Below are positions 1 to 12,532 of a DNA stretch of 64,000 bases, piece by piece. The stretch covers positions 23,065,001 through 23,129,000 of the forward strand of contig NC_079885.1 of the NCBI RefSeq assembly GCF_029227915.1. Direction: 5' to 3'. Both the position numbers and the translations under genes were made by a program. The notes under the pieces were generated by a model. It searched no databases, was not told the DNA's origin, and saw nothing but the letters and a program-made list of their open reading frames with translations. How positions within the stretch are numbered: position 1 is the stretch's first letter; each line of letters starts with the position of its first letter. Origin of the DNA: Hydractinia symbiolongicarpus. Taxonomy: Eukaryota; Cnidaria; Hydrozoa; Anthoathecata; Hydractiniidae.

Positions 1-59
1 TCACTAAAGACAAAAACAACGTCTTAGCCTTATTTGGTCCTTTCGACCCTCCCTCTTCC

Positions 60-160
60 CTTGTTCATAATATGTTCGAAAATCCTCGGACCGAATAGGG
101 GAACTTGCAGATAGTGGAGCAAAATAATAGGTCGGAAATTAAATGTTTTTAAAAAAATGA
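60..160. repeat. Dispersed repeat, copy 1 of 3
   Basis: This segment shares a core (ATGTTCGAAAA followed by CTCGGACCGAATAGG) with segments near 3900-3990 (ATGTTCAAAA, then ATCGGACCGAAGAGGG) and 19195-19250 (GTTTTCGAACGG, then CTCGGACCGAATAGA). The three copies have diverged, show no open reading frame and have unknown ends. They are probably fragments of one non-autonomous interspersed repeat. Confidence 0.4.
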
Positions 161-2290
161 AGTCATCATGAAATTACTGAGATCATCCAAAAATCTCATC
201 TACGGTTATGTGCATACAAAGTTTCGTGGCTATAGTTTTTCCTGTTGAGCAGGTTTCTTTAGGGGGAATAATAAATCTATTTAAAGTACCCTCTATAATT
301 CGACTTCTATCAATTTTTTACATCCCTTTATTTTGCACAACTGGTGCGGTATTCATTCCAGACCAACTCTCAAAATCGCTTCTTCATATAATTCGAATAT
401 CTGTATATTTTAAATATTTTTGCTTCCTCCTTACCAATGAACAGGTATTACAAGTTAAGAATAGAACATTTATATTTTAAAGGTAACGGGACAACCTCCC
501 CAATTATTAGTAGCTCTGAACAATTGCCTATCTATAATTAAAACAATTAAGTTTTCTAAAATAAATAGGAGGCATTTGTTAATGTGTTGTCTCAACGCAT
601 GGGCGTGTTTGGTGTGTTTTTATACTTTTAGTCGCAATTTCTTTCTATAGTCCTAAAAATTTTTAAATTACTATAGCTAAGCTAAAAGGTTGAAATTTCT
701 AATATTTCTCCCGTGGTTGGCCTCAGGTTGTACGAAAAAAAGGCAATAAATTGCATAAATTGCAATATCTTGAATAAGATACTTTGTCTAAGTCTCTGTC
801 ATAAACATAACAAAGTTTATACTTTTTATTTTATAACAAAAAAAGCAGACATTATTGTTGAAAAAAGACACCCACATACTTGAAAAAATAGCTTAATTCA
901 AACCGTGCAATTGCTAGAGCACAAAACACCTACCTGGAAGTTGAAACCTAATGATAAAAACATTCGCTCCCACTGCGAAAGAAATTTGCTAACGTTTATC
1001 TGCGTGTAACAGGAAAAGTTTGTGTAAAACTTGAAAAGAAAATAAGAAGTATAAATCTGTTATCATGAGATTCCTTTTATCTTACTAGTTTTCTTTGTGA
1101 GCAGTTCTTGTTACCATGTCAACAAAGCAGATGTAACTACGCGAAACAAATGTTTTCTACTAAAAACCCATTTCGAATGCTATTTTCATAGATTACATTA
1201 TTTATTAAAAATATTTCCTTTTGATTAATCCAAGTTTTCTAGTTTCTGTTTTAATGTGGTGTGTTGCTATTTACTTTTGATATCTTTTCAAAGTTTTTTT
1301 TTCATCATTTATCCTGACATTAAAATCTTTTGGAACATATTCTTATATACTTGCAGAGGATGAAGGCGCGAAAAGATTGACTAATTCGAAACGGATTGTA
1401 GATAGATGTTAATTACGGCAATTACATTTTCGGACCTAGATGAAAGCAACCATTTTTTTCTCCATAAAGCTTGCATGCTAACACGTAATGACCAGTCTCT
1501 TGGTGAGCAAACACGATGTTGGTATAATGTCTTGGCTGAAAATTCATGAATAAAATGTGAGAAAGAGAAATGTGAATTTTCAATATTAAAATTTTTACTT
1601 TTTCTAGAACCAGAGCAATCAGCCAATCCGTGCAATTTTTTATTTAAAAACAATAAGTTTTAATTTCGATTTTATTTTGTTATTTATTGTTTTTCTCGCT
1701 AAATAGTACGTTGATTACTGACATTTGGCACTTATCCATAACAGACCATCTTACTAAATTCTCACATACCTGGGATAATAGCTACCCTTTAAAACTTTAA
1801 AATCTTTTTAATCGACATATTAAAATAAGCGTTGTGATTATGGCTATGCCTTGAAACTATACTTAAACGTTTTTACGCCGAAAACGATTATATATGAAAG
1901 ATATCTGAAGTGGCCTTTATATCTTTGAACAAAATTCAAAGAAAAAATTGAAATTATTGATTCTGAAAAAGAAGTGATATATCAACTGTTAATTCCATTT
2001 GGGAAAGTAGAAGTTATTCGGGACGAAGTTAGCTTAACGCACGGACAACAATCATGTTTCGAACAGTGGTAACGCATCATAAATAACGCTTAAAAGCTAT
2101 CCATAAAAACACGTGTTACGGACGAAAGGACGGAAATTTAATATTTAGATAAACTTGAATTGGAGTTGATTTTCTATTCAACGTTCTTGCATGTAAATTC
2201 GTGTGGAACGTTACGTTTTTGAACTTGTTCCAATATTTTTTTGCATGCTCACATCATGCACACGGTTTTTTAAACCGATTTTACAATTTT
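161..2290. other. Gene-free AT-rich stretch
   Basis: No reading frame here resembles a protein family. The open frames are short, mostly begin without ATG, and are explained by AT-rich composition. No RNA gene or structured repeat was seen. Confidence 0.5.
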
Positions 2291-2312
2291 TTTGCGATTA
2301 CATAACATTTTG

Positions 2313-2369
2313 CCCGGGGTGAAAATTCTTGCCCGGTTGTTCTACCCCCAGCATAAATTTTGCCCCGGG
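2313..2369. repeat. GC-rich imperfect inverted repeat
   Basis: CCCGGGGTGAAAATT at 2313-2327 is nearly the reverse complement of AATTTTGCCCCGGG at 2356-2369, with one indel. A further CCCGG lies between the arms. The block is strikingly GC-rich for this window. It could form a stem-loop or be a relic of a repeat terminus. No gene lies close to it. Confidence 0.5.
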
Positions 2370-2399
2370 ACGTATAGCCTAAGTTAAAAAATCTCCATA

Positions 2400-3300
2400 G
2401 AATCACAATCCATAATATGAGTGAGTTTTCAGTTGAAGGCCGGATTAACTTTTTTTCCACCTGTATCTGAGTTGAAATTTCAGCCTAGACTGAGATTATC
2501 CACTTAATCATTCCCTAACTAGTATTTTATTGAAGTCATAATTTAAAATGCTTTCCGACGTTCGTTATTTTTTCTCAAATAATAAATGCTTTATTATTCT
2601 TGGAGAGTAACCAGTTGAGACTTCTTTTGTTATTCACTAATTATTAACGCTTTGCTTTCAAGGGGTAGAATTTTTGAAAATCTTCAGGAGACTGTTAATA
2701 AGCATACATGAAGAAAAGAAAAGCTTTTAGCCCCGGTACCATTGGAAATTAAGATTGTATCACTGTCAGTACTTTTTTATTTCATTGCAGTTTCCATTGG
2801 AATCTTAGTCGCTTTCTTAACCTTAGTTTTCATATTCAACTTTAAAAAAATCATCGGAAAAAAAGGAGTAGAAATAAAAGAACGCGATAGACAAAAACAA
2901 TTCTTTCAAAATGAGAACAGATGCTTTTCCATTACAAAATGTCAAAAATTTAGGTTATAAAAAAGATAAAAAACAACACATTGATATGCGTTCAGTGATT
3001 TATCCAAAATAAAGGTAGCAGAAGCCATTGCATACAGTCGGCGTTGCAAATTGAACAGCCCAACACGCAGCTCGCACCCGTGGAAAAGGAATGGTTCGAC
3101 AGAATGCTTGGATGGCTGCCTCACCTATATGGAAATTAAATGTTTAAGTATACTCGCTTCACAGTGTGCATACTGTGCTGGAAATCAGTTTCCTGAACAT
3201 AAGGAAGTAAAATATCTCAAAGACCGCTAATGCTTGATTAAGTACGCCCCAGACACATATTTAAAATTTTGACTTTTAGGGCGGGCTTTTTATCGATTTC
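2400..3300. other. Gene-free stretch with a weak hydrophobic ORF
   Basis: A short frame ending at 2960 encodes one hydrophobic segment and a lysine-rich tail, and follows an acceptor-like TTCATTGCAG at 2781-2790. It has no ATG and no recognisable partner exon, so it is not called as a gene. Confidence 0.3.
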
Positions 3301-3309
3301 CATTATACC

Positions 3310-3415
3310 TTAACGTGCAAACCTGTAGAAAAATCTACGAGCTTGCACGTTCTTTTGATACAGCATTGCGTACGTCTCGCTACTTAGGGTACCATTTTGC
3401 GAACCTGCAGACACA
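3310..3415 (-). mobile_element. Diverged Helitron-like fragment (3' part)
   Basis: Read on the minus strand this matches the body of the Helitron-like family seen at 26232-26368 and 60044-60183. It contains the blocks CATTTTGCG (plus strand ACCATTTTGCG), TAGCGAGACGTACGCAATGC and a terminal hairpin. The hairpin arms (GTGCAA..GTAGA against TCTAC..TTGCAC) differ from the consensus but still pair, so both arms changed together. The usual CTAG terminus and the 5' TC end are not recognisable. It is an old, truncated copy. Confidence 0.5.
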
Positions 3416-3889
3416 AAATATCATCAATCATAAGAATTATAAATACTCACCTCCAGCACATGCTGCTAAACATGCTGATAGTGATCCAACTTTTAGTTCT
3501 ATAAAGAACGGGGTATTTTTACATGAGTATCCTATTTTGTCACGTGGGACGCAAGGTGTGTGTGCTTGTGAGTTGGATATTTAGCATAATTATGCACATA
3601 TATGCATGAGACATTTGATTCGTTTATACACACGGATGTTTAAACGCGTGGTTAACCGTGGATCGCGTGGATTTTCGAGTGATTTTTGACAAAACAAATT
3701 ATCAAATAAATTTTATTTAGCAATCAGAAACTTCAAACAGAATGTTAAAATTCGTTCGAGAACTAGAGTAATGGGATTTAAAGCAAATAGTGGCATTTTA
3801 AACAAACTTTAAGCCTGTGCTAGCGTAACAATAAAGGCGTGGACATAAACAAAGATTTATGGGTGCCAAATTTAGTTACCTTTGTAAAA

Positions 3890-3990
3890 ACCTATTTAAA
3901 GTTATGATCTCCTATACTTCTGTAATATGTTCAAAATATATCGGACCGAAGAGGGTAAAATACTTGTCTAAAAAATAGGACTTTAGTTAA
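3890..3990. repeat. Dispersed repeat, copy 2 of 3
   Basis: This shares the core ATGTTCAAAA, then ATCGGACCGAAGAGGG, with the segment at 60-160 and the one near 19200. It is non-coding and diverged. Confidence 0.35.
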
Positions 3991-3999
3991 AAGAGACTT

Positions 4000-5700
4000 C
4001 CTTTTAAAACTGTTGTAATAAAAGCGATATATTATATAAAGCAATATATGTTTCTATATTGACTTTAAGTGTAACTGATTGAGCCATAATGGTCCAGAAA
4101 ACGCTAGTATCATCCTAAGATACAATATTTCCTAAAAACTTTTGATTATATAAAAATTTTGCTTACTGTATTGATCAACTAACGTTTTCTCTTTTGTCTT
4201 CTTAACTAAAAATATGTGGCAATTTCTTTCTTGTATAATCATTTGCACGGATGCATTGTAAATATCTTTGCTGGCAACAAGAAAACTCAGCAAACTTTTT
4301 TTGCAAAATTAGCAAAGATAGAAATAACATACCTTCAGTTTTGTTTCTTTTTCCTCCAAGAAAGAGAACTTGACTAAATGAGAAAGTCGGCATAAATATT
4401 AATTAGCATGGTTCAAGAATAACTTTGACTATTGTGTTTTGTTTAGTCACAAAAATTTAGCATTACCAATGGAAAAACTTTAGTTGAGAGAAAGATAAGA
4501 TTATTTACGTTTTACATATAGATAAGAAAGACGATTTTAAAAAAAACATGACATTATGGGTATTTGTAACTCCCAACGCTCGTGACAGTATGACAAAATT
4601 GGAGAATTAAAATGATAGAATAACCCTAATAACCGGGGACTGGAAGGGTGAAATAAAGTGATCGCAGCCCTTTTTCCTGGGCATAACTTTTATTGGGCAT
4701 GTGATTTGGTGCTTAGATTGTATTGGGGGCTTGCAATAAAAACAAAACTTTACAAAAAAAGGTGTACTTTGAAGTACTAGTGCATTTTGGGACGGGGGTA
4801 ACTTTTTAAAAATTTTGAAAACAGTCCACGTAACTTATATAAATATTTATTGCATATGTGTTTTCTAGCGTGTTGTTACCAAGGTGTTGCTTAGGAAATG
4901 CAGACTAGATTTTATTGTTACAATGAAAAACGTTCTTGGAGATATGACGTCATTTTTTAAAGTATATCGTATATTTTGGAAAAACAACTTATCTTCGGTG
5001 CGTTCGACTTGATTTCTTGTCCTTGCAATTTTGCCAAATTAATTCATTGGTCTGGAATAAGTTTATATTGTTTTGTGAATGTGCCAAGTTTCATTATTTA
5101 GGCTTAAGTTTACACTTTTACTGAGGTGTAAAACAGACGTCCGACCTGAACCCAAATTATAGAAAAAACACGTAAGAATTACGTAAAAAGTCAATACATA
5201 CCAATTCCCCTCTGTGCATCTTTCTAAGTAACCTCTCTCTTTCTAATACAAGATATTGAATAAAAGTTGTATAGTGAAACGAGAAAAGTCATAGTAGGAG
5301 ATAGTCAGACCATAGCCTGGGATGTGTGGACTTAACGTAAAAGGTAGAAAGTTCTGAAGTCAGAAAATTGCGCGACTTCTAAAGTGTAAAATAGAACAGC
5401 AAATTTAGTTGCTCCTTATGTCTTGGGACATACAGCTACATCACAATAGGCGTGGCATTCCACCTTAAAATTTCTTTTTGTTGTTCTGTTATTACGAAAT
5501 GATAAAAAATCAGCTACAGAGTCGTTGGATTAACAGTTCTAATCTTGTTAAGGAAAGTATCCCGCGTAGCGTATTTTGGCGATCCTTTCTTAAAGCTAAA
5601 AAAAAAAACGCAACTAAGTTAAATATATAAAACAATGTAATAGTAAAGAAGTATATACCTTCCAAGGTACCACAAGATTTGGTCTTACCGTAACCTACGA
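4000..5700. other. Gene-free AT-rich stretch
   Basis: Only short open frames without family resemblance occur here. No clear repeat was seen, apart from a weak echo of CATACAGCTA near 5429, which also appears near 5990. Confidence 0.45.
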
Positions 5701-5711
5701 AAGAAGCGACA

Positions 5712-5955
5712 GAACAACTTATATGTTTACAGAACAAAAGGCTTATTAAAGGAAGCTCTGTAAAGTGTTAGATACCATAGCAAAATAAGTAGACTTAAGT
5801 AGTCATCTCTTCTCTAGCTAGCTGACGTGGATTTATTTATAGATTTTTTGTTAGAATCACCTGTGAATCACTTTTTAAATACCTAACTTGACTTGATGTA
5901 TATTTTGATTATATAATTTATTATATTTTATATTTGGGTATTTATCTTTATGACA
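5712..5955 (+). repeat. Direct repeat, left copy (~240 bp)
   Basis: This segment recurs about 1 kb downstream at 6708-6945 in the same orientation. Shared blocks include CATCTCTTCT, GACGTGGATTTATT, TTTTGTTAGAATCAC and GATTATATAATTTATTATAT. Divergence is moderate with small indels, so the duplication is old. It is non-coding. Confidence 0.65.
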
Positions 5956-6707
5956 AATTACATATAATTTTTTTTCTCGTGTCTGGGAACATACAGCTAG
6001 AACACAACAAAACTTGACAGCGTGTTCATTGCTTTATTTTGTTCTTTTTTTGCATTTATCTTCTAAAATTCTTTAAAGGTAAATACAACATGTATGTTTA
6101 CCGTCGACCTTGAAACAACGCCAGCTCTTACTACCGCTTCTTCAAACTTTAACACAGTTTTTGGCCGTGTTTCCCGCCAACCAATGAGTAAAAAAAGAAC
6201 ACGTAAACCAAGCTGATTTTAAAATATTTTAAAATATTAACTTATACTAGTAACTAATCAATCACATTATCAATCTATTGTTGCGATCCTGTTCTCTTGT
6301 AGCTAATCTTAATGCTGAACAGATGAGAAATAGAAGATAATTATAATAACTGTGATAAACAGGACACCATTATAGCAAAAATGTCCTATTTCATAACTTT
6401 CTAAAAATAGTCTAATTAAGTACTATTTTGGTACTTTGAGTGGTATTTAAACGTTTTTAGCCGCCCATTTGCTTATTGAGGCACCAATTGGACAAAGTGT
6501 TAAAAAATGACTTTTTAACAAGATGTAGCGTTTCTATTGTGGAATATTTGGTTGAAAAGATTATTGTGTTAAACTGATTATGAAAATTTCGTAGCGACGT
6601 AGGTGGAGTATGTTTAGTGAAACTTTAAAACCTACGGCCGTAGATGCCTGTTTGTAGCAAGGTGCTTAAGTTATTTAAACTATTTTCAAGAACCTGAGAA
6701 AAAAGTA

Positions 6708-6945
6708 TACAACTTCTCAAGGATCATATAAAAAGAAGGCTCAATATAGAAAGAAATTTAAAATGTTAAATACCATAAACAAAAAAATGACTCTCATCTC
6801 TTCTCCGACTAGCCGACGTGGATTTATTATTAGATATTTTGTTAGAATCACTTGTGTGGAATTGTATTTTAATTTCCTGACTTTACTTAATGTACACTAT
6901 GATTATATAATTTATTATATTTGATAATCGAGTATTATCTCATAA
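6708..6945 (+). repeat. Direct repeat, right copy (~240 bp)
   Basis: This is the partner of the repeat at 5712-5955. The best-conserved part is GATTATATAATTTATTATAT and the GACGTGGATTTATT block. The ~750 bp between the copies is non-coding. Confidence 0.65.
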
Positions 6946-6949
6946 AAAT

Positions 6950-8550
6950 TTAAAATAACTATACCGGTTCCATGCAGTTTCCACCATAACATTGTGGTCG
7001 AAGTTCTATTAATTTCTCTATGGAAACAAGAAACAATTTTTATAACGTTGTGTTTTCTGTTAGCTATGCTAACACATTACATCTGCCTATTGCCTATTGG
7101 CAAGAAAAAGGTTGATAAAGCTGTGTTATCGTTAGTGTTCTTCGAATATACTTAAAAAAACAAAGAAATTAGCTACCTGCTTCTTTTAACAACTTGTGTC
7201 CTACTGCTACTCCTCCATGTGAATAATCTAGATAAAATATTTGTTGAGAGAATCATTAGTAGCCAGTAATAAAGTCGACTAAGACTGGTGCCAAAAAGCT
7301 GAAATAATATAAATAAATAAAATAGTAACATATTTTTACAGAGACAAAACGCTTTCACTTATCATTTGTTTTTATTTTTTCAAAACAAAAACATTACATC
7401 TTGTGAACTCTGATGTTGAATAACCTTCTGTTTCTACACCATAACTCGTTTATTAACGAAACTATTTTATTAGAAATGCATTCATTTAGCTGTGATATTT
7501 ACTATGAAGACACTAATTATTGTAGTGCCTGCTACCTACATAGACAAAATGACAACACCATCCAGAGGAGTACACAAATCTTCATGTTGAAAGCGAAAAG
7601 TTTTTTAACCACAATCAGTCTACTGAAATCAGGCTACAAGAAAAAAAACAAAAAGTACCAGAAACTCGAAAGTACACTTCAAAAGGAGAATTTGTAGGCA
7701 AATATGTTATATGAATTGTAATATAAAATCAACTCTTATAGCCTTTTTTGTAATTGCATAAAAGCGTTTTAAATTATACCTTTATGAGCATATAATAATA
7801 TTTTTATATTTTAGCTATAAAAATTTTGATAAACAAAACACATCTTTCCCGAATTAGTTTTCTTTGATGCGTCGCAGCAATTTCTCAACTTTTTTTAACA
7901 AAATGAACGTTACTTTCGAAATCTTTACCTGAAACTTAATAAAATGCCACATCTATAGATTAATACAGCAAACAAACAACCTGGTTTTTTGTGTTGATTG
8001 ACCTCTGCTTGAAAGCAAGGCTTATCCGTACAGGTTGAAAAATAAGAAGATTTTGACCGTAGCATTAATACCACCAAAACAGCGTGTTTACATGTCGGAT
8101 TAGGTTAAAAACTTCTCACTCACCTATTCAATGATGCTGAATATGATGTTAAAGTCAAAAATCAAAAATATAATATAATAAAAAAACATGTAATTTGGGA
8201 AACATGTACTAGAATATATAATCTTAAAAAATAATGCAGATTTCCTAGGCCTCGTTAATTACCTGGAATAAGGTATATTCTTATTTGCCAAAGCTACCAT
8301 GGCTTTTGCATCCACAAGTTTGCTTAACCAGTATTGAAAGTTTCTCAGCAATTCCATTATTTTAGCATTTTCTTTAAAAAAATGATCAAAAAATTCGTAC
8401 AATGGACATTTGTGTTTATAAAGAATCTTTTTGTTATAAACTGGAGATTAAAAGAAAATCTTTGATGTAAATAAGTATTTCAACAGTCAATACCAACGGT
8501 CCGGTCTACTTTTTTCTCCTCCATTATGAAGTCTTAATATTTAAAAGAAT
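6950..8550. other. Gene-free stretch
   Basis: A 94-codon frame beginning with ATG at 7413 and ending at 7697 is cysteine- and lysine-containing but resembles no family I recognise and lacks a splicing context. The rest is AT-rich and featureless. Confidence 0.35.
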
Positions 8551-8551
8551 G

Positions 8552-8689
8552 CTAGTCGTTAGCCCATGGAAAAATCCACGGGTTCGCCCGTCCTTTTTAT
8601 ACCGGATTGCGTGCGTCTCGCTAATTACGCAGCTAAGCTACCATTTTGCGTGACAGACACACGGACGTATACGGGTATTATAATATAGA
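8552..8689 (-). mobile_element. Helitron-like non-autonomous element
   Basis: On the minus strand this begins with TCTATATTATAATACCCGTA at 8689, carries the family body (CACGCAAAATGG, TAGCGAGACGCACGC, GGTATAAAAAGGACGGGCG) and ends in a hairpin of GTGGATTTTTCCATGGGCT type followed by AACGACTAG. The 5' TC, the 3' hairpin and the CTAG end with an A before the element fit Helitron termini. The base after CTAG is C rather than the expected T. It is too short to encode a Rep/helicase. Confidence 0.7.
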
Positions 8690-8699
8690 TTTTTAAGGA

Positions 8700-9300
8700 G
8701 TCCTGGAACACGATTTGAAAATCTCTCCTTTTCGTGTGGTAAAATTATAACAAAAGAAATTCAGATTCGCTTTTTCTAAACGCGTTATGGGCCTCAATTT
8801 CGGCTTTATATTTGACATTTAATTTGAGAGTAATTTTACGCCGAAGGATTGCATAATTAGCCGATGTCACAAAATCTTCTGTATATAGAAATTGGGCCTA
8901 CAATAATTAATAACTATAGAAAGGGAACAAGAAAGGTAAAATTTTGAAATTTGTTTATTAAAACAGGGTTTGGTGTGGTTCGTTGTAATGAGAGTTGCAA
9001 AAATTTAAAAGATTAATGATGTCCAAAAGTCTCTATACCGGTTCTTAGGTCAGGCAAAAGCTTGTGAAAGAGAGTAATTCATCAAAGGCTAGTTTCATAC
9101 TCTAGTCACTCATCATTTCACTTCGGAATTTATTTCACCTCGTTCCCACGGCTATTCGCCTTAGTTGGAAGTTTGCTTTAATTCCATTTATTGTTATATT
9201 TGGTGAAATCTAGAAAGAAGGGACAGTTCGCTGCGAGCATTTCAATTTTATTCCACTAAAGATATTTGCATTAAAACATCGCTATAATAAACCGCACGCT
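8700..9300. other. Gene-free stretch
   Basis: No supported gene or repeat. It separates a Helitron-like copy from the minisatellite starting at 9302. Confidence 0.4.
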
Positions 9301-9301
9301 C

Positions 9302-9575
9302 TAACACAGTTTTAAGCCTTACGTCAGTTTCAAGCTTTATGACACTTTCAAGCCTTACGCCAGTTTCAAGCTTTATGACACTTTCATGCCTTACGACAGT
9401 TTTAAGCCTTACGACAGTTATACGCCTTACGACACTTTTCAGTCTTACGACACTTTCAAGCTTTACGATACTTTCAAACCTTACGCCAGTTTTAAGACTT
9501 ACGACATTTTAAGCTTTACGACAGTTTTCAGCCTTACAACAGTTTTATGCCTTTCGACAGTTTGGAAGACTAAAC
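9302..9575 (+). repeat. 18-bp-period minisatellite
   Basis: About fifteen imperfect units of roughly 18 bp alternate forms of TTACGACAGTTTTAAGCC and TTTATGACACTTTCAAGC. Because 18 is a multiple of three, one frame (9386-9610) stays open and reads as a six-residue repeat of the type PYDTFK. The period and the absence of an upstream start or splice context make a satellite the simpler reading, but a repetitive peptide exon cannot be excluded. Confidence 0.75.
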
Positions 9576-9619
9576 ATGGGATTTCTTTAGCCACTTACAG
9601 TCTCACTTAATACTAAAAC

Positions 9620-11800
9620 AAAAACGAACGCTAAGAACACACAAAAAAAGTTTTGTATCGAGAAACCAGAACAGTCATTCTGCGATTAAAACTATTTTTT
9701 GTAACAAAACAAGACGCCGTACCTGAAGTAGTTGCTACTTCGGCATCAATTAAGAAATTATAAAAAGTAAGTGCAATTTTTATTTCGTGAAGGCAATTAC
9801 ACACGCGGTTAAAACTCCTTTAACTTTTGTGTGAGAAGACATCCGTCTGTTGCTGTAACAAGTTTGACCGCTGATATCTTAAGGAATCGGCTACTACTAT
9901 GTATATTATAATGCTTTTGTTGTTGTTGTTTTAAATTTTTACTTACGTCGTTTAATATCGGGAAAATAGGTTAAATAAGAACACGTGTTTACAATATATC
10001 TCTGTTTATCTCTTTCTCTCTATTCACTATCATAACTCTTGTGTCATCAAAATTGTCCCTCTTCTTCTGCCCAAGTCCTCTCCATCGTCGATGTCTTTAC
10101 GACAATACACGTCGGACCGGGCTTGTCTACTTAGAAATTGATTTGGTTGTTCGTAGGTTGCGATACTTATGTAGCTGATAAAATGCAGCTTTACAGATAT
10201 AGCTTATGAATGAGTTTAAATGTATTTCGTAAGAAAATTTCGCGATTTTACTTTTTCTAAAAGCAATCGGAAAATTAAGTTTCCCAAACTAGTAAAGTGT
10301 TTTGTGAACAGTAAAATTAAAAAATTCACTATGTACCGAACGCAAAAAAATTGTTACGAGAAAGTGTAAAAATTAGGCGTTTAATCTTTTTAAACCGCGA
10401 TATCTTCTATTCTTTTATAAAAATATGTTTTATAAGAATATTAGGGTGGAATTTTAAGGCTAAAAACAATAGGTTTTAAAAAATTGTTTAGTGAACTTTC
10501 AGGCCTACTTGAATAATAGAGAAATAAGAATAATAACTGCAAAAAACGACAATCACAGAACCTAAGACTCCTTGCAAGGATGGTGATAAACCACTTCGAT
10601 TTGTTTATTTTAAAATGACGAAGAAATGTTATGAACACAAAGTATTAAAAGTACATAGAAGAATACATTATTGAATGAAAAAAACCAGTAAGGCGACGAT
10701 AGGAAAAATGACCAATTGAACGGTATCAGCATAGCTCTAAACGGATAAGGAAGTGGATAAAGTTAGGCTTCTCAAAATTTAAAAAGAATTCCTGATAAAA
10801 CTGTTATAGGTTTATATAAACGTCTTAAATAAACCCTTATTAAAATGAAGGTGAATGTATATGACCTTCTTAACATAGGAATTTAAAGCCTAAAAAGATA
10901 TCAAAATTACCTAATTGGAAATAACTGAAAATTTAGTTGTATTTTTCACTCATCAATCATCAACTATTATTATTTTACATTGAAACAAACGGTCGCATCT
11001 ATAACAACCATTTGTCAGTTTTAACATAATCTATATTTATTTATAACCTCACATATAATCAAATTCACTTGTGCATGATTAAGCAGCGCACGTATTTACC
11101 ATTTAATTATTGTTTTCATTTGGTAACACCTAAATTTGCACTTTTAGTTTGCCCCACCCAACCTATTGTTTCTTTGAAGGAGTGGCTCATTATAGAAAAA
11201 TGCTGAATGTGATGCTTAACCACATTCTGTATGATTTTATCTTTCTCATAATTTACCAGTTCATTAGAACCAAACTTTGATATGCAATTATTACTCATTT
11301 TTAAGCTGCAAATGTTTTTCAGCTAAATGACTGTATAATAAGTGTAAAGAGGGTGAATGTACGAGAAAAATCCACCATTGGCAAAAAACTAAACGCTAAA
11401 GTCTATATATAGATATTCATGACACACATTCAGTATATTTGCGAGCGAAACAAAATTTGTAATAAGCAATTGATTAATATTTAAAGCTTTGCTAAATTGT
11501 ATTACATATCATAACCTCCCGCGCGTTTTCTGTAATCATATTATTCTCATTTGACGTACATATGTAATATAAATGTATCGCCAATTCAGTAATGTTAAAA
11601 AGTATAATTCTCCACTAGATTTAAATTTTCATGTGAAGCTTATTTCTTCATAGATGAATTAGTATTACATATTTCAATGCAACCAGGGGGTTACTTTTGA
11701 ACAACAATTCCTAATAAAGTTGTTAAATCATTGCTACACACTGAGTTGTGAAACATATGAATGCAAATGTGAGCGGAAACTGTAAAAGCTGCAAGGTTAG
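9620..11800. other. Gene-free stretch upstream of the 11.8-kb gene
   Basis: No supported coding region. A TATA-like run (CTATATATAG) at about 11402-11411 lies ~430 bp upstream of the start codon at 11837 and could be a core promoter, but AT-rich sequence makes such matches common. Confidence 0.35.
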
Positions 11801-11836
11801 TAGAAAGTTTGTTGAAATTGCTAGTTTGTTGAAATC

Positions 11837-12532
11837 ATGGAAAATGGAAACATGAAACGTTTAAGTCTGGAGATTAAATCCCCAAGAAGAGGTTCAGGAC
11901 AAAGAACACCCTCTCCTAGAAGCAAAGTAGAATCAAGAATAACTCCGAGAGAGTCATTCGCTAACAAAGGGGATATTGTGTATATCAAACCATTCGTCGA
12001 TTCCATGGAGTATGAAAAAAGAAAATACAACACAGTGCCGGGATTGAAGGAAAGAAGAAGTCAATTGATGGATCGTGTATACGTGATAGATGGTAAACTC
12101 AGAAACATGCAAGAATTAAGAGGTCTTTTAAAAAAGATATCTGGTACAATGAGAGACTTCTCAAAACGAATTTTCAAACTTGAACGCAACCAGCAGGGCG
12201 TCCCATACGTTGGTGCGGTTAAAGGATTGGTGAAGAAGATGAATGATGAAATCGAATGTGAAACAATGAAGCGTGATTTGGGCAAAATGAATGCAGATGA
12301 TGTCCCGTTTGTTATTGAAGTAAATCTCCAGTTCCGAAATGTTCGTCAAATCTGTGAGAACATCATTGTCCATCATATTCACTACAATGTTACTTATCTA
12401 GAGGATTTTCATTTGGTCTGTGGAAAGATTCGAGGGATCATGAAGACATTGATTGCATTGTATTATAATGACAAGATTGGAGACGACCTATTGGATGACA
12501 CGAATGACGATATCACGGATGAAGACGACCAG
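11837..12532 (+). CDS. Unrecognised helical protein, exon 1 (residues 1-232)
   Basis: The ATG at 11837 has a good context (ATCATGG) and an in-frame TAG 15 nt upstream at 11822. The frame stays open past 12532, but the GT at 12533 lies in phase 0 with the acceptor at 13532-13533, and joining the exons gives a 397-aa protein. The first ~40 residues are basic and rich in SP/TP motifs (SPRRGSGQRTPSPR), suggesting phosphorylation. Residues ~60-205 look helical, with alternating charged and hydrophobic residues. Residues ~215-232 are a highly acidic linker (DDTNDDITDEDD). No catalytic motif, signal peptide or membrane segment is visible. I do not recognise the family. It may be lineage-specific. 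An alternative is that translation runs through to the stop at 12593-12595, giving 252 aa. Confidence 0.65.

Noticed and set aside
2742-2960. Short frame with a hydrophobic segment after an acceptor-like site
   Set aside because: It starts with TTG, no partner exon was found, and hydrophobic codons are common in AT-rich DNA.
7413-7697. 94-codon ATG frame
   Set aside because: No recognisable similarity, no splice or promoter context and composition like its surroundings.
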